NCBI GenBank assembly: GCA_021018995.1
Contig: CM037593.1
Span: 44,901,810 to 44,965,809 of the forward strand
Direction of reading: 5' to 3'
Source of the DNA: Chloranthus sessilifolius
Taxonomy: Eukaryota; Streptophyta; Magnoliopsida; Chloranthales; Chloranthaceae
Length of the DNA stretch: 64,000 bases
Part shown: one piece after another, positions 45,262 through 56,105 of the stretch
Numbering within the stretch: position 1 is the stretch's first letter
Layout: each line of letters opens with the position of its first letter
The notes under the pieces: generated by a model
Database searches by the model: none
What the model was told of the DNA's origin: nothing
Seen by the model: only the letters and a program-made list of their open reading frames with translations
Position numbers and translations under genes: made by a program

Positions 45262-45430
45262 CTAGCACAACTATTAGTTGCGCCAGGCCATTTTCCCAAG
45301 ATTTATGCATGGCGCAACTAATAGTTGCGTCAGCATTAAAGTGGACCCCACCTCGCGAAACCAACTTCCATGCCACTGTTTAGCACTATTTTACTGTACA
45401 TTTGCCTGGTGCAACTAATAATTGCGCCAG
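45262..45430. repeat. palindrome cluster in the 3' LTR of B
   Basis: Sites at 45262-45286, 45309-45333 and 45406-45430 (47 and 97 bp steps), with a half site at 45236-45249. Same positions as in the 5' LTR; differences are mostly C/T or G/A at CpG. Confidence 0.85.
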
Positions 45431-45711
45431 GCATATGAACAGTAACCTCTTATTTTACCTCGAATTTTATTATTGAGGTTTGACTTGTTAACCACCTGGG
45501 TCTTTAGGGTGTGTTTTGATAGTTTTGTTGCACCCTCTAACACCCTATTTGCAATCCGTTAGGTGACTTAAAGCCCCTCCCTATCATCCACCATTGGGAG
45601 ACCTTTTCACACCTTTCAAGGCTCCAAATACCTTAGGAATCCTCAGATATGAGATTACCTAATTGCTAAAAATAATTAACATCTAAGTGGTCTCCTAATC
45701 CACTCATTCCC

Positions 45712-45719
45712 TATAAATA
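45712..45719 (+). promoter_or_regulatory. TATA box of B 3' LTR
   Basis: TATAAATA in CCCTATAAATAGAGCC, identical to the 5' LTR. Confidence 0.75.
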
Positions 45720-46446
45720 GAGCCCCCCTCCCCTTGGCTTAAAGGTTGAGAATTTTTACCTAAGAGAGAAAGAGCTTAAAGTGAGAAGATCTTTCTCCCT
45801 TTGGTGCACCATTGCTCATATAAATTTTAGAATTCCAAAACCTCTTTTGAGTGATATTTTCCACCTTAGATCCCCTAGTTTAGGTGTATGCTACCCATTT
45901 ACCTTCCCTCTCTACCCCTTAGCTAGCAAGCCTTAGAAGTTAGTACTCTATTTTCCACTATACAAGCCTTCAAAAGCTCATCAAAGTAAGCCAACACAAG
46001 GCTCTCCTACGGTGATACAAGGGCCCAAGGGCTCCGGCTCTCCCCTTTCTTCTCCTATCTCTTCTTTAGCTCTTCCCATCCTCCCATTTGTGTCGTTATG
46101 TCGTCGAATTTTCGGTAGGAACGGAGGGCCACAAATAGGATTTAAGGCCCATTTGGGCAAGAGGAAGCCATTTTCTTTTCTTTTACTTTATTTTTGTTTT
46201 GGTCATTAATAGAGACCGCGTTAAGCAGGTTGATCGGGTGCCTAACACCTTCCCGATCGATAACCGAAGCCCCTACCTAAGAGCCTTTGGTGTGGACCTG
46301 ATTCAGAGTCATATTTTTAGCACTTCGGTGCTTATAAAAATAATATTGGTTTCCTAAGACACTAAAAGCTCCGGGTGGCGACTCCTTAGTTTTTGTTAGC
46401 GAGCGCATCGCCGCGACGGGATCATCAAAAATCCCACAATTGCACA

Positions 46447-47440
46447 GAATCATAACTGAAAACACCAGTTCTTGAGCTATCAAAGAGAAATCATGAATCT
46501 CAGGAGTCAGTCGAAGAAAAATTGAGAGTAAGATCTAGAAGAGAAAGAGGAATTGTAATTTATGATTCTCCCGAAGAGAAGACTAAAGAGAGCACGATGA
46601 ATCACGAGCGATTGATTAGAAGTCTTGCACTCTACGGATCTGAGAAGATTGGCGAGAATCATTGTTACTGGAAATCAGGAGAAGAAGTCTCACACGCATC
46701 TAGTAATCAAAGCAACTAGGATTGGTATTAGGTAGTTTAGAATTTTAGGAAAGTTTGTTTTAGGTAGTTTACTTTATTTAGAATCCTAAGTCAATGTAAC
46801 CAACCTCTTATAGTTCTAAAAATAAGAGAGCTCGGCACCTAGAATAAGCATCCAAGATCTCCCGATTTCAATTGACAACTGAGATTGAGAAGGTGGAAGA
46901 TCAACCCTAGGATAGATTTAATTTCCAATTTTTTATTTTTTGTCTTTTATTTTCTGTAAAATTAGAGTAGTTTTTATCCAAGGATTTTCAATCTTAATTG
47001 ATGACTAAGAGAGAATTTTTGAAAGATCATTGTATCAGCAATTTACTTTTTCACAATTCACTTTTCATGCAATTTACTTTCCTCCATGTAAATATCCAAG
47101 GACTTATAGATTTTAATTGACGACTAGAATCTGAAAGGCTGAGGATTAGATTTATTTTTCTGCAACTTTTACTTTCAGCACTTAGGATTTCGAAAGTATT
47201 TCAAGTTTTAATTGACGCTTATGATCTGGAAGTTTTGAGAGCTAGTGTAATGGTTTTTCAATTCATAGATAGATTTATTTTCTACATCTTAGTTTAAACA
47301 AAATAAATAATTTTTTATTCTTTAAAGACAAATAGAAGTTCTTTAGTTAAAGACTTCCTCGTGGGAACGATCCTATACTAGTGCTACAATCACCGTTGTG
47401 CGCTTGCAATAGGTTAAGACAAGGTATAATTTAAGAGTCA
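46447..47440 (+). repeat. LTR of X(+), second part
   Basis: Resumes the X LTR after element B, matching the inverse of X(-) 4340-3269. Ends GAGTCA before the primer site. With 6115-6287 it makes about 1.16 kb. A TATA-like TCTAAAAATAAGAGAG lies near 46815. Confidence 0.75.
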
Positions 47441-47449
47441 CTAAGTTTT

Positions 47450-47467
47450 TGACGCCGTTGCTGAGGA
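47450..47467 (+). promoter_or_regulatory. primer-binding site of X(+), decayed tRNA-Asp type
   Basis: TGACGCCGTTGCTGAGGA against the intact TGGCGCCGTTGCCGGGGA: three changes, two of them C-to-T or G-to-A. Confidence 0.7.
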
Positions 47468-47669
47468 AGCGGTATCTGAAAGCCAATATTTGTCTTTCTA
47501 TTTTTCTTTTCTCACTTCTTATTCTATTGTAGGTTGGAGCTAAAGTTGCAGATCAAAAGTTTTAAAACTTCTTCTGACAAAGGAAGCTAGAGACCTAGAT
47601 TTGTCTTCTCTCTACCTATTTTCTAAAATAAAAATTATAAAAACAGAAAAAAAAAATATTCTTGGTGTA
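47468..47669 (+). other. X(+) leader, cut by Y(+)
   Basis: Non-coding leader matching X(-) 3243-3040 in inverse orientation. The rest of X(+) must lie beyond the Y(+) and C insertions, outside the window. Confidence 0.6.
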
Positions 47670-47885
47670 TGATCAGCCTCTAAATTAGGTATAATTTATA
47701 CTCAAATCTCGGCCTTGTTAGCCCTCGCTTAACTACTAATGTATGTTGTTAGTTCATGTTGTGTTGCAACAAGTTTAAAGGTCGGATCAATGAAAAATTA
47801 GTTAAGAGAGCGAAGTTAAGAGAAACCCAAAGCAATGGCAGGCAAATTGAAGGAAACTCGTGAGCGAAGTGACTGAAAGGTCATT

Positions 47886-48235
47886 TCGATCGGTCGAGAT
47901 GGCAAAGTCGACTAGTCGAGATAGCTCAGTAGAAAATTATCCATGAAAGAAAAGGGAGAAGAAAAAGGAGCTCAGGTGGACGAGTTGAAAGTCCCATTTC
48001 GATTGGTCGAGTTCTTACAAGTTTCAGAAATAACAAAATGGACTAGTCAAAGTCCAAGTCAACCAGTTAAGACAAAGTAGAACAGAACAAGAAATTATAA
48101 ATATACAAACCCGACCAGTCGAGGACTGGAGTCGATCGATCGAGTCATAAAATTGAAACTGAAAGAAAGGAAGCGGGGTGCAAGCTGAAGCTAATCCAAG
48201 TTTCGACCGGTCGGGCTTCACTTACGACCAATCGA
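47886..48235. repeat. TCGACCGGTCGA motif pairs in Y(+) LTR
   Basis: Sites near 47886, 47907, 47998, 48041, 48059, 48112, 48132, 48203 and 48225. Several fall in pairs about 18-22 bp apart, near two helical turns. Variants differ mainly at CpG. Confidence 0.6.
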
Positions 48236-48382
48236 AACACTTTTCCTATGTGAAAAGAAAGATGTTCTAGCTGTGTTCGATCTGGTTTCCCAGCTCCTCT
48301 CCGGATCTCACTTCATCAAGTTGATTTCTTGGAATTTTTAGGGTTACCTGCCACATATACTTGTACTAGGGCCTTATACGTC

Positions 48383-48390
48383 TATAAATA
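48383..48390 (+). promoter_or_regulatory. TATA box of Y(+) LTR
   Basis: TATAAATA in GTCTATAAATAAGGACC, about 150 bp after the motif pairs. Confidence 0.65.
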
Positions 48391-49114
48391 AGGACCCCAG
48401 GGGGAGGTTTTGGTAGGGATCTTGTTAATAGAGAAGGGTATGTCCACGTTAGACAAGAGTTTTGGAAAAGATCAAGAATCAACTGTAAGCATTGAGAGAA
48501 GATGGATTCAGTGACAGGGAAGACTCTTCGATCTATGCAAGGATAAATACCTGCAAGTTGAGGTCTCTTGTAACTTTCAGATGAGTGTTTAATAAATTAT
48601 TATGTCTCTCTCTATTTTGAATCCCATTGTTTGGTACGATTGCATGTTTGAGGTTTCGAGAGTCATTGAGAACGAGCGATTGTAAAGGTTTAATTCTATT
48701 TAATTTAATCCTAGTAGCCTTGTAGGGATTGGGGTTAGATTAGATAGGATATTCGCCGACGAACTAGTCCTTGTAGGGTAGTTTTAGTTGGTTACATGAA
48801 ATGATGTATTGATGATGAGATTTATCTAATTCATATATGAAGTGATAGAGCTTGTAGCCTAGAGCGGGGATACCTGGGATTCATAGTAGGAGAGAAATAG
48901 GGTTTGATTATACATGAATCTGAGATCTAAGAGTGATCTTATTCTACATTCTTTCATTTTCATTTCAAAAAAATCTATCTCACAATTTACACTCAAATAG
49001 GATAGAAGTTAGATTAAATAAACAACAAGTTCCTGTGGTTCGACACCCTTATACTCGCCCAAGTACTTCGAACTTGTGCACTTACAAGGTTACATTTAAA
49101 ATGATCAAGTTTTT

Positions 49115-49132
49115 TGCCCCGTTGTCGGGGAC
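49115..49132 (+). promoter_or_regulatory. primer-binding site of Y(+), tRNA-Asp type
   Basis: TGCCCCGTTGTCGGGGAC after the LTR and an AGTTTTT linker; near the Athila tRNA-Asp site with a few changes. Confidence 0.65.
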
Positions 49133-49344
49133 TTCGGCTTTATTTTCTTTAAAATCTGTCTTATTATATATACTTGAATAATATATTAACTCTAGATTGT
49201 TCAGTTTTTTATTTTAAGGATTTGAAAATAAAAGGCTAGAGGCTAGCAAAGCTTATCATGGGGCACCGCGAGAGGCTATGGTACGTGCTTTTACTTGCAG
49301 GTAGGATAAATTAATTCACTTTACTTGTATTCCATATTTTCACC
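49133..49344 (+). other. Y(+) leader
   Basis: Short non-coding leader between primer site and gag. Confidence 0.5.
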
Positions 49345-50649
49345 ATGTCGGGAGAGGAAGCACCCCTGGCTAAGACGTTGAGGGAACATCATGCACCGTT
49401 TCCGCTTATTTCCCCTCGTGCATCGGATTTCCCGCTGCCTTCGGTAATGAGTCTTTTGCTATTAAGCCCGACCTGGTTCAAATGCTTCCAATATTTTGTG
49501 GGATAACGAAGACCCTTATCAACATCTGAAAACCTTCTTAGAAATCTGTACAATTGTGAAGTTAGATACCTTGTCGGAAGATGCCACGCAAATGAGGTTA
49601 TTTCCGTTCTCTCTCAAGGACAGGGCAAAGCAGTGGTTGAACGCTTTGCCTCGTGATTCGATTGCAAATTGAGATACATTACAAAGTAAATTCCTCGCAA
49701 AGTATTTCCCCATTGACAAAATGAACTAGATCCGGAAGGCCATAACCTCGTTTCAACAACTTCCAAATGAGTCCTTCCATTAGAGCTAGGATCGCCTCAA
49801 TGAACTTTTGTGCAAGTGCCCCCATCATAAGGTCCCAAAATGGCAAATAGTGCAGAGATTCTATGAAGGGTTAAGTGACCAAAACTGGTATATGACTGAT
49901 GCTTCTTGTGGGGGTACGTTCCTCATGAAAACTAATGAGGAAGCCTGGGAACTTTTTTATCACCTAAGTGAGAATTCAATGCATCATGACGCATTGCGTA
50001 TGACTGGCCCTGAAATTTCACTTGCTAGACCTTTCGAGGAAGGAGGGATAGACAAAATGAAATCACTAACAGCTATTTCGATCAAAGTTGAGGCTTTGGA
50101 AAAGAAATTAGAAACCATGTTGAGTGAACCATCACACCCAACTTCTCGTTCAAGCAAAGCTTGCAGTATCTGTCAAAGTCTTACTCATGACGTACCTAAA
50201 TGTCCCACGACCCCATTATATCCCGACTTGGTAAAAGAGCACATCATGACATTTTTCTCTTACCAATTGTCGAACAACAGTGTTGGGAATGTAATTCATC
50301 TGAGTGGGAGGAGTCACTCTGAATTGACTATGGGAACCAAGCAAGAGCAAGAGTCAAAGCAACAATCCCAACCTCCGAAGAATAGCAATCTTGAGGATAT
50401 CATGTCGCAAGCTATTAATAGCTGGCAATAGCAGTTCTAGCAACAACAAGAGATATTAATTGCTACATTGACCCACATGAGGCAGCCAATTGCTGCATTA
50501 ACCCAGAGAGTGGAGGACCGGTTACCACACCAACTGATGAACAATTCTAAATGTGAATCATTAATAGGGAAGGTTCCTTCTTCTGACCAAGCACAAGCTG
50601 TCACCACTTTGAGAAGTGGAATAATGGTGGACAATAAGGTAGTGATGCC
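49345..50649 (+). pseudogene. Athila-type gag of Y(+), interrupted by element C
   Basis: ATG 49345 (MSGEEAPLAKTLREHHAPFP). After an early frame change the Retrotrans_gag core is visible: DPYQHLKTFLEICTIVKLDT, MRLFPFSLKDRAKQWLNALP, SKFLAKYFPIDK. From 49808 a 207-codon open frame reads CKCPHHKVPKWQIVQRFYEG, DASCGGTFLMKTNEEAWELF, and a zinc-knuckle segment CSICQSLTHDVPKCP. The end shows AVTTLRSGIMVDNKVVMP, the start of the conserved linker to protease, cut by C at 50650. Same order and spacing as gag of A. Stops near 49670, 49727, 49782 and 50428. Confidence 0.8.
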
Positions 50650-50735
50650 TGTAGACACCCCCATTTTGCCCTCTCGGAATATACAAATTTATTTGGTTAA
50701 CCTTTGACCTCATAACCGTAATATGGGACCATATG

Positions 50736-51048
50736 CTGAAACAATAGTATATGGCTGGACACAGGCTGAAACAATAGTTCTGTGGCTCAGGCCCCATACC
50801 CCCGACGTGAGAACCATGCACTGAAACAATAGTACATGGCTGAACATAGACTGAAACAATAGCTCTGTGGCTAAGATCCTGATGTAGGGAGACTATATAC
50901 TGAAACAATAGTGTATAGTCAGAACGCAAACTGAAACAATAGTCTTGTATTTCAGACCCCCTAACTCTAATGTGGGACCGTGTACTGAAACAATAGTATA
51001 TGGATGGAAAATAATAGTATATAGTCAAAATGTAGGCTGAAACAATAG
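50736..51048 (+). repeat. CTGAAACAATAG array in C LTR
   Basis: Eight exact copies starting at 50736, 50766, 50821, 50851, 50900, 50931, 50985 and 51037, plus a degenerate one near 51005. Alternating steps of about 30 and 50-55 bp give a double unit of about 80-85 bp. Flanking words (GTATATGG, CATATGC) also recur. Confidence 0.85.
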
Positions 51049-52229
51049 CTTGGCATTTCAAGCCCGACCCGAACCTAGACAACCCCGAATTAAGATCCTA
51101 AAACCAAGCTCTCAATTCGATTGCACACCAAATCACAAGCCCGCAATCAGTCCCTTCTCAGACTAGACTTCCTTTCCCCAGACCAACTCGAGACTCGATT
51201 AAGCGTATATCATGAGATGCTAGATCAGATGGAGCACCCGATCACAGGCGCACAATTGGCCTACGCCCGGCCTAGTCTTACTGTCATTGACCCCTAATTG
51301 GGTGCAAAATTAGTCCTAACTCTTTTAGAACTAGAAAACTCGCTGAGCAAGTCAGCCAGTCGCTCACTGAGTCGGTGACCGACTCAAAGCGATTAAGCAC
51401 CGAAAAATTAGCGCGCAATTCGATTAAACACCTGAAACAGGGTGTTTAATTGAAGAAAAACCTTTAAAAGATTTTTTTCTTAATTCGCCTAAGAGATTGG
51501 ACAATTTTCAAGAGAACGAAATTTTTTTGGGATTCCGAAACCAGATCAGAACTCCGAGAATGAACACATAGAACAACCTAATCATGATTTCGAAATTCAA
51601 GTTTCTAATATTCGAGATTTCTCTTCGCAGCCCCGACCCTACGTAAGTATTTAATTTTTTAATTCATGATCGTAACTTCTAATCTCTAGATTTAGTAATT
51701 CTATTAGTTTTAATTTTCAGTCCGAGACCGTAGCACCCTTTTTTAGACCGTAATTCTCGATATCTGGTTCTAGTTTTCTGAATTTAGAACCAGTCCTTAA
51801 TCTGACGGTCTAATTTACTGACCCTAGGCTTTAATTCCGTTCTAAAATCTCAATTTTCAGTCCTATCATTAATTTTTGGTTCTAGTCCTTAGATTATAGA
51901 ACCAGTCTTTAATCATACGGTCTGATTTTCTGATTTCGGACCCGAATTCAGTCCTAGAAATTGAAATTTTAATTTTAATTTCTTAGTTTAATATTTCTAA
52001 AAATCCTAAATATTAATTTTAGTTTCTATAATTCTAGTTCATAATTTAATTCATAATTATCACTCCAAAATCGACTCTGAAAAATCTAAAATACTATTTC
52101 ATAATCCTGAATCTAATTTATCTTTAATCTCAGCCACCCGATTTGCCTAAGGGAACTTAAGGAGGATACTCGGGAACGAGGCCAATCCTCCTTAGCATAG
52201 CGGACCCAAAACCCTTTTTTTTAGAATTA

Positions 52230-52900
52230 TTTAGTTACTTTAATTAGGGTTATAATATTAGTTCCATAATTTCTTCTTAGAATTTCAGTATAGTTAATTT
52301 ACATGCTTTATTTCAATTAAACCCTTAGAATAATTGCTTCGATTATGATTCTAATAAAATTAGTTCCTTTGTTTTAATTAGATAATTCTAGCATAATTAA
52401 TTCCTCACTTTGTTAGACCTCAGTATCAGTAATCAGTCCTTTTATTTTAAATAGAATCTCAGTATGATTAATTTATTGCTCTGATCATAATTCTAGTCAA
52501 ATCAGTTCCTTTATTTAAATTAGAATTTAGCATAGTTAATTCATTGCTTTAATTAGAATTCTAGCAAAATTAGTTTATTTCCTTTAATTAGAATTTTAAT
52601 AAAATTAGTATATTCGCTTAAATTAGAGTTTTAGTAAAATCAGTCTTCTATTTCCATTAGAATTTTGATACAACTAGCATACGTGCTTTACTTAGAATTT
52701 CAATATAATTAGCATGCTTGATTTAATTAAAGTTTTATTAAGATTAATACATGTGCATTCCTAGTACAATTAGGAGACCGATGTTAATCGGACTTATAGT
52801 AGTATTAGGACACTATATTAATTAGAATTCTAGTAGTGCTAGGAAACTAAAATTAATCAGACTCCTGATAGAATTAGAATACTAAATTAAATAAACTATA
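52230..52900. repeat. AT-rich degenerate minisatellite in C LTR
   Basis: Units of about 40-48 bp around TTTAATTAGAATTCTAGC and AAAATTAGTT; at least ten can be followed. Mostly too diverged for exact period. Confidence 0.65.
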
Positions 52901-53272
52901 ACAAATTTTTACATAAGTAAGCTCACAACAGAATTGGGAAGTCTAAACTGATCAAAACTATAACAATCACGGGAAATAAAAGGAGAATTAAACTATCTAA
53001 ATTATAAGAAGACATAGCTGCTGACGTTCGCAGGCGGATGATTCAGTAAAGAAGTAGCCTACTCCCACTTTAAAGCGTGATCATTGACATGTTGCAGCGT
53101 CGATAAATATCTGCAGCTGGTGATCGCAATAAACTAGGAACCTTCCTAGAAAACTCCTTTATTTTACTTCCATTATCCAAATGTCGCATCGCTAGAGTCC
53201 ATTTGGACAGCAGTGGAGCCATTGATTCAACGGGGACCGAAAGGAACCTAGAAAAAGCACATACCAACAAAC

Positions 53273-53290
53273 TGGCGATCGTGATGGGAC
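53273..53290 (+). promoter_or_regulatory. primer-binding site of C (candidate)
   Basis: TGGCGATCGTGATGGGAC followed by ACTTTT, comparable to the B site TGGCGAGTCTGCTGGGGA followed by TGACTTTT. The tRNA is not identified. Confidence 0.45.
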
Positions 53291-53625
53291 ACTTTTATAA
53301 ACTATTTTTCTAGATAGTTAGTTTTCATCTTATCTCCCTTTTCTTTCTTCCCATCGTGTCATTTAGATTCTCTTATATATATATATATATATATATATGA
53401 GTCTTTGTCAAAGACTCTAGATGTCTGGTATATGAAAAGTGAGTTAAGGAGACCCACCATTGTAATGATATCATGACAACCCTATGTACAGAGAAGAATC
53501 ATTTCACAATTTCAGCCCACGGCAACCTGAGATTAACATGGCCAACGAACAAGGAAAATCTCTTCTCCACCCCACACATCGGTAATAATCATAATGGGAG
53601 AGAAGGTAACATCGGATAAAACCTT
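53291..53625 (+). other. C leader with (TA)n tract
   Basis: Non-coding. A TA dinucleotide repeat lies at 53374-53399. Confidence 0.6.
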
Positions 53626-55142
53626 ATGGCTCAACAAATCATAGAACTCAGTATTCAAAGAATACAAAGAGGAGATGACGACTTCGAGGAATTGCTTCGA
53701 GGGTTGGCCGCCGCATACGAAACCATTAGGTCACGACAATTTTCAGAAGAACAAGAGCGATAAGAGAGGCCACCTCCTACCACGAGCACGGTGTCAACTC
53801 GCGCCACACCATTGAGATAACCTGTCTACACATTCTTCAACAATGATTCTTTAAACAAGGTTTGCTCATGGGTCACTCCAAAAGATAGCACCATTAAAAT
53901 TGAAGATCTCCCTAAAATGCTTGATGAGTACATGGCCAAGAGAGAGCGCCCCGGTCACTCATTCGGATTCGACAAATTTTGCCGGGACGTTGAGTTTAAT
54001 TTACCAATAGGATTTAAGCCACCGAAATTTATCAAATATAATGGCACGAGAAATTCGAATCATCACTTGACCCTCTTTTGTAATGATTGTCGACCCATAC
54101 ATGAAAATTCAGGACTTCTCATTCATTATTTCCAGCGTTCATTAGAAGGAGAAGCTTTATATTGGTTTGCGGGACTCCCACTTTATAAGATAGAAACCGT
54201 CAATGAATTAGTTGGTCAATTCCTAGACTAATACAGACACTTGATCCAAGAGACAGTCAGTCTCAGCAATCTAATGGCAGCCAAGCAAGGACCTGATGAA
54301 GAATTTACCGACTTCGTCGTTAGATGGAGAAAACTCGCTGCTATGACCGGCACTTCAATGAAAAAGAAGGATTCGGTGGAAATTATCATCGATAATACTA
54401 GAGAACCGTTAAAGAGCGCACTAGTCATAAGTGATTGCCCCGATTTCACTGTACTTCACTCATGGGCATCCCGACTAGCGCGACACATTAAAGGCGGAGA
54501 CCTTGCTCTATCCATAGTCACATCGAAAGTGGGCTCTTCCAGTAAATCAAAATAAAAAAATAATAAGAAAGCTTTAGGAACCGAATAGGTTATCACCGTT
54601 GTTAATCAAGGACTCTGGAAACAAAAATTTCCACCCACAAAACTTCGAGCAAAATTAAAATCAGCAACAATACACGAACCAAATCACAAGCACTAATCAA
54701 CAAAGATATGCAAACCAAAACCAAAGCCAGAACCAGAATCAGGGTCAGTATCAGAATAGGAATCAATATCTCAACACCTACTAGAATCAAAACACGACAC
54801 ATAATCGACCAGCCCACGTGCCGAATTACAATAGTGTGCCCCCACCGCAGAACTTTAACCCAGCCATAGGCCCCTACCAACCGAGACAGGAACACTATCC
54901 CCCTTTACCAGATATGATTCCCAACATTCTCCATCTCCTTAGCACTCAAAATCTCCTTTGATTTTCGGAGGAAAGACCCCGCCCATGGCTGATAAATCTA
55001 GACTATATATTGTGCCTTCCATCGATACGCAGGACACAACTTAGAAGACTGTTGGGTCCTCAAGGACGTAATCTATGATATGAATGACCAAGATCAGATA
55101 GATTGAGAAGCACTTAGGAATCCTAACCCTAATAATAACCAA
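53626..55142 (+). pseudogene. Tat-type gag of C
   Basis: ATG 53626 (MAQQIIELSIQRIQRGDDDF). The capsid core is open at 53917-54228: FNLPIGFKPPKFIKYNGTRN, SGLLIHYFQRSLEGEALYWF. After a stop at 54229 it continues with ETVSLSNLMAAKQGPDEEF and RWRKLAAMTGTSMKKKDSVE (54241-54555). A stretch of N/Q-rich repeats follows, and a zinc-knuckle-like motif YCAFHRYAGHNLEDCW at about 55014-55060 keeps C, H, H, C. Several stops (53761, 53817, 54229, 54553, 54586). Order and motifs match gag of B. Confidence 0.75.
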
Positions 55143-56105
55143 CCCCAACAAAATTTAGGGATCGTTAATAACCTCATGCCCAACCACAACCAAGCAACAC
55201 CGGCTCAGGTCACCACCGTAGATCTCTTCGGTCGATCCCTCTTCCAACCTTCCACCTTAATCACTCACATTCAACCCTCTGCTACTTCCACCACACCAGC
55301 GAGATCACCTTCACCCCTGGATCCCTCGACCCTGATCACTCACATCGCCCCGACGAATCCACCTCCTTATCCAAAATTCACTCAGATACAAGACTATTCC
55401 TTTAGGGCTTGGAGACCACTCCTCCATAGTCACTCACCAGAGCCTTCAATCCCTCCAAATCTCGAACCAATGCCATTACCGCTCCCTTTGTCCAATTCTG
55501 AACCCGAGTATGGAGATCATGTTCCCCAAACTGTAGTCCAAATTGCTGCATGGGTAGAAAGTGTCACCCGACGAACTCCAGGTCAAGACAACGAAATAAC
55601 CATCAAGCGTTTATTGAATCTGGAAGAAAGTGAGCCAGAAGAACATCCTGACCCTTGACAGACGTTGGTCTCTACTTTCCTAGAAGAGGAAGATTACACA
55701 CAGTACCTCCCACCTTGGAGCGGCACCATTCAGGTATGTGTTCCAACCTCAAATTTTTCCCATTTTACAAATACATCCATGTCAAGCCGAGCCGGGTTCG
55801 GTCAACAACTGACTTGTTTGATTCCCAAATCAGGAACTAATTACCCACCTCCGCCTTTCTTTCGAAGTAAGGATTTCACGAACGCACAACCACCAGAGGA
55901 GAATGTGAGAGAAAGAGAAGTTAGCTTGCCTCCCCCACCTCATATCATCCCTCCACCAATTCCTTCACCTCAACCATTCCAACTACCCACACCTAAGGCC
56001 CATCGGCCAGGCAAAGAAACTGTGCTCGAGCCAGGGCAAGAATACGACCTTCTGCGGCATCTCTAGAAGATCCCAGCCCAGATTTCCATACTAGAACTCA
56101 TCAAA
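55143..56105 (+). pseudogene. C gag-protease linker, Pro/Ser-rich
   Basis: Two open frames (55176-55658 and 55665-56066) rich in P, S and T, with LDPSTLITHIAPTNPPPYPK and TFLEEEDYTQYLPPWSG. The phrase THIxPTNPP also occurs in the B linker after its G-patch (THVHPTNPH), so such words recur in this lineage. No known domain. Confidence 0.5.

Larger units (their letters stand above)
6288..46446 (+). mobile_element. Tat/Ogre-type LTR retrotransposon B, interrupted by element A
   Basis: A near-complete element: LTR 6288-7932, primer site, gag, protease plus G-patch, RT, two RNase H domains, integrase, a long 3' region with two antisense genes, polypurine tract and LTR 44829-46446. Target duplication gaatc at 6283-6287 and 46447-46451. 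Removing element A (18454-35963 plus one gtatg) leaves about 22.6 kb, a size typical of Ogre-like Tat elements. The two LTRs match at roughly 92% over their first 300 bases by eye. The coding regions carry many stops, so the element is not autonomous now. Confidence 0.9.
44829..46446 (+). repeat. 3' LTR of element B
   Basis: 1,618 bp, TGTAGACACCCAAG to TTGCACA. Roughly 92% like the 5' LTR over its first 300 bases by eye. TATA box at 45712-45719 and palindromes at 45262-45430. Followed by target duplication gaatc at 46447-46451. Confidence 0.9.
47670..49107 (+). repeat. 5' LTR of Y(+)
   Basis: 1,438 bp, TGATCAGCCTCTAAATT at the start and AAATGATCA at the end. Homologous to Y(-) 5985-4611. TATA box at 48383-48390 and TCGACCGGTCGA-type pairs at 47886-48235. 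Open frames here are not protein-like. Confidence 0.8.
47670..50649 (+). mobile_element. Athila-like element Y(+), 5' part
   Basis: LTR 47670-49107, primer site, gag from 49345 up to the insertion of element C at 50650. Pol and 3' LTR are outside the window. Inserted in the X(+) leader; flank bases GGTGTA lie before it, and the matching duplication cannot be checked here. Confidence 0.8.
50650..53270 (+). repeat. 5' LTR of element C
   Basis: About 2.6 kb from TGTAGACACCCCCATTTTGC to ATACCAACA, the end being set by the primer site. Contains the CTGAAACAATAG array (50736-51048), an AT-rich degenerate minisatellite (52230-52900) and an inverted AAGGAGGAT/ATCCTCCTT pair near 52160-52192. No clear TATA box seen. 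Right boundary is less certain because the 3' LTR is not in view. Confidence 0.65.
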
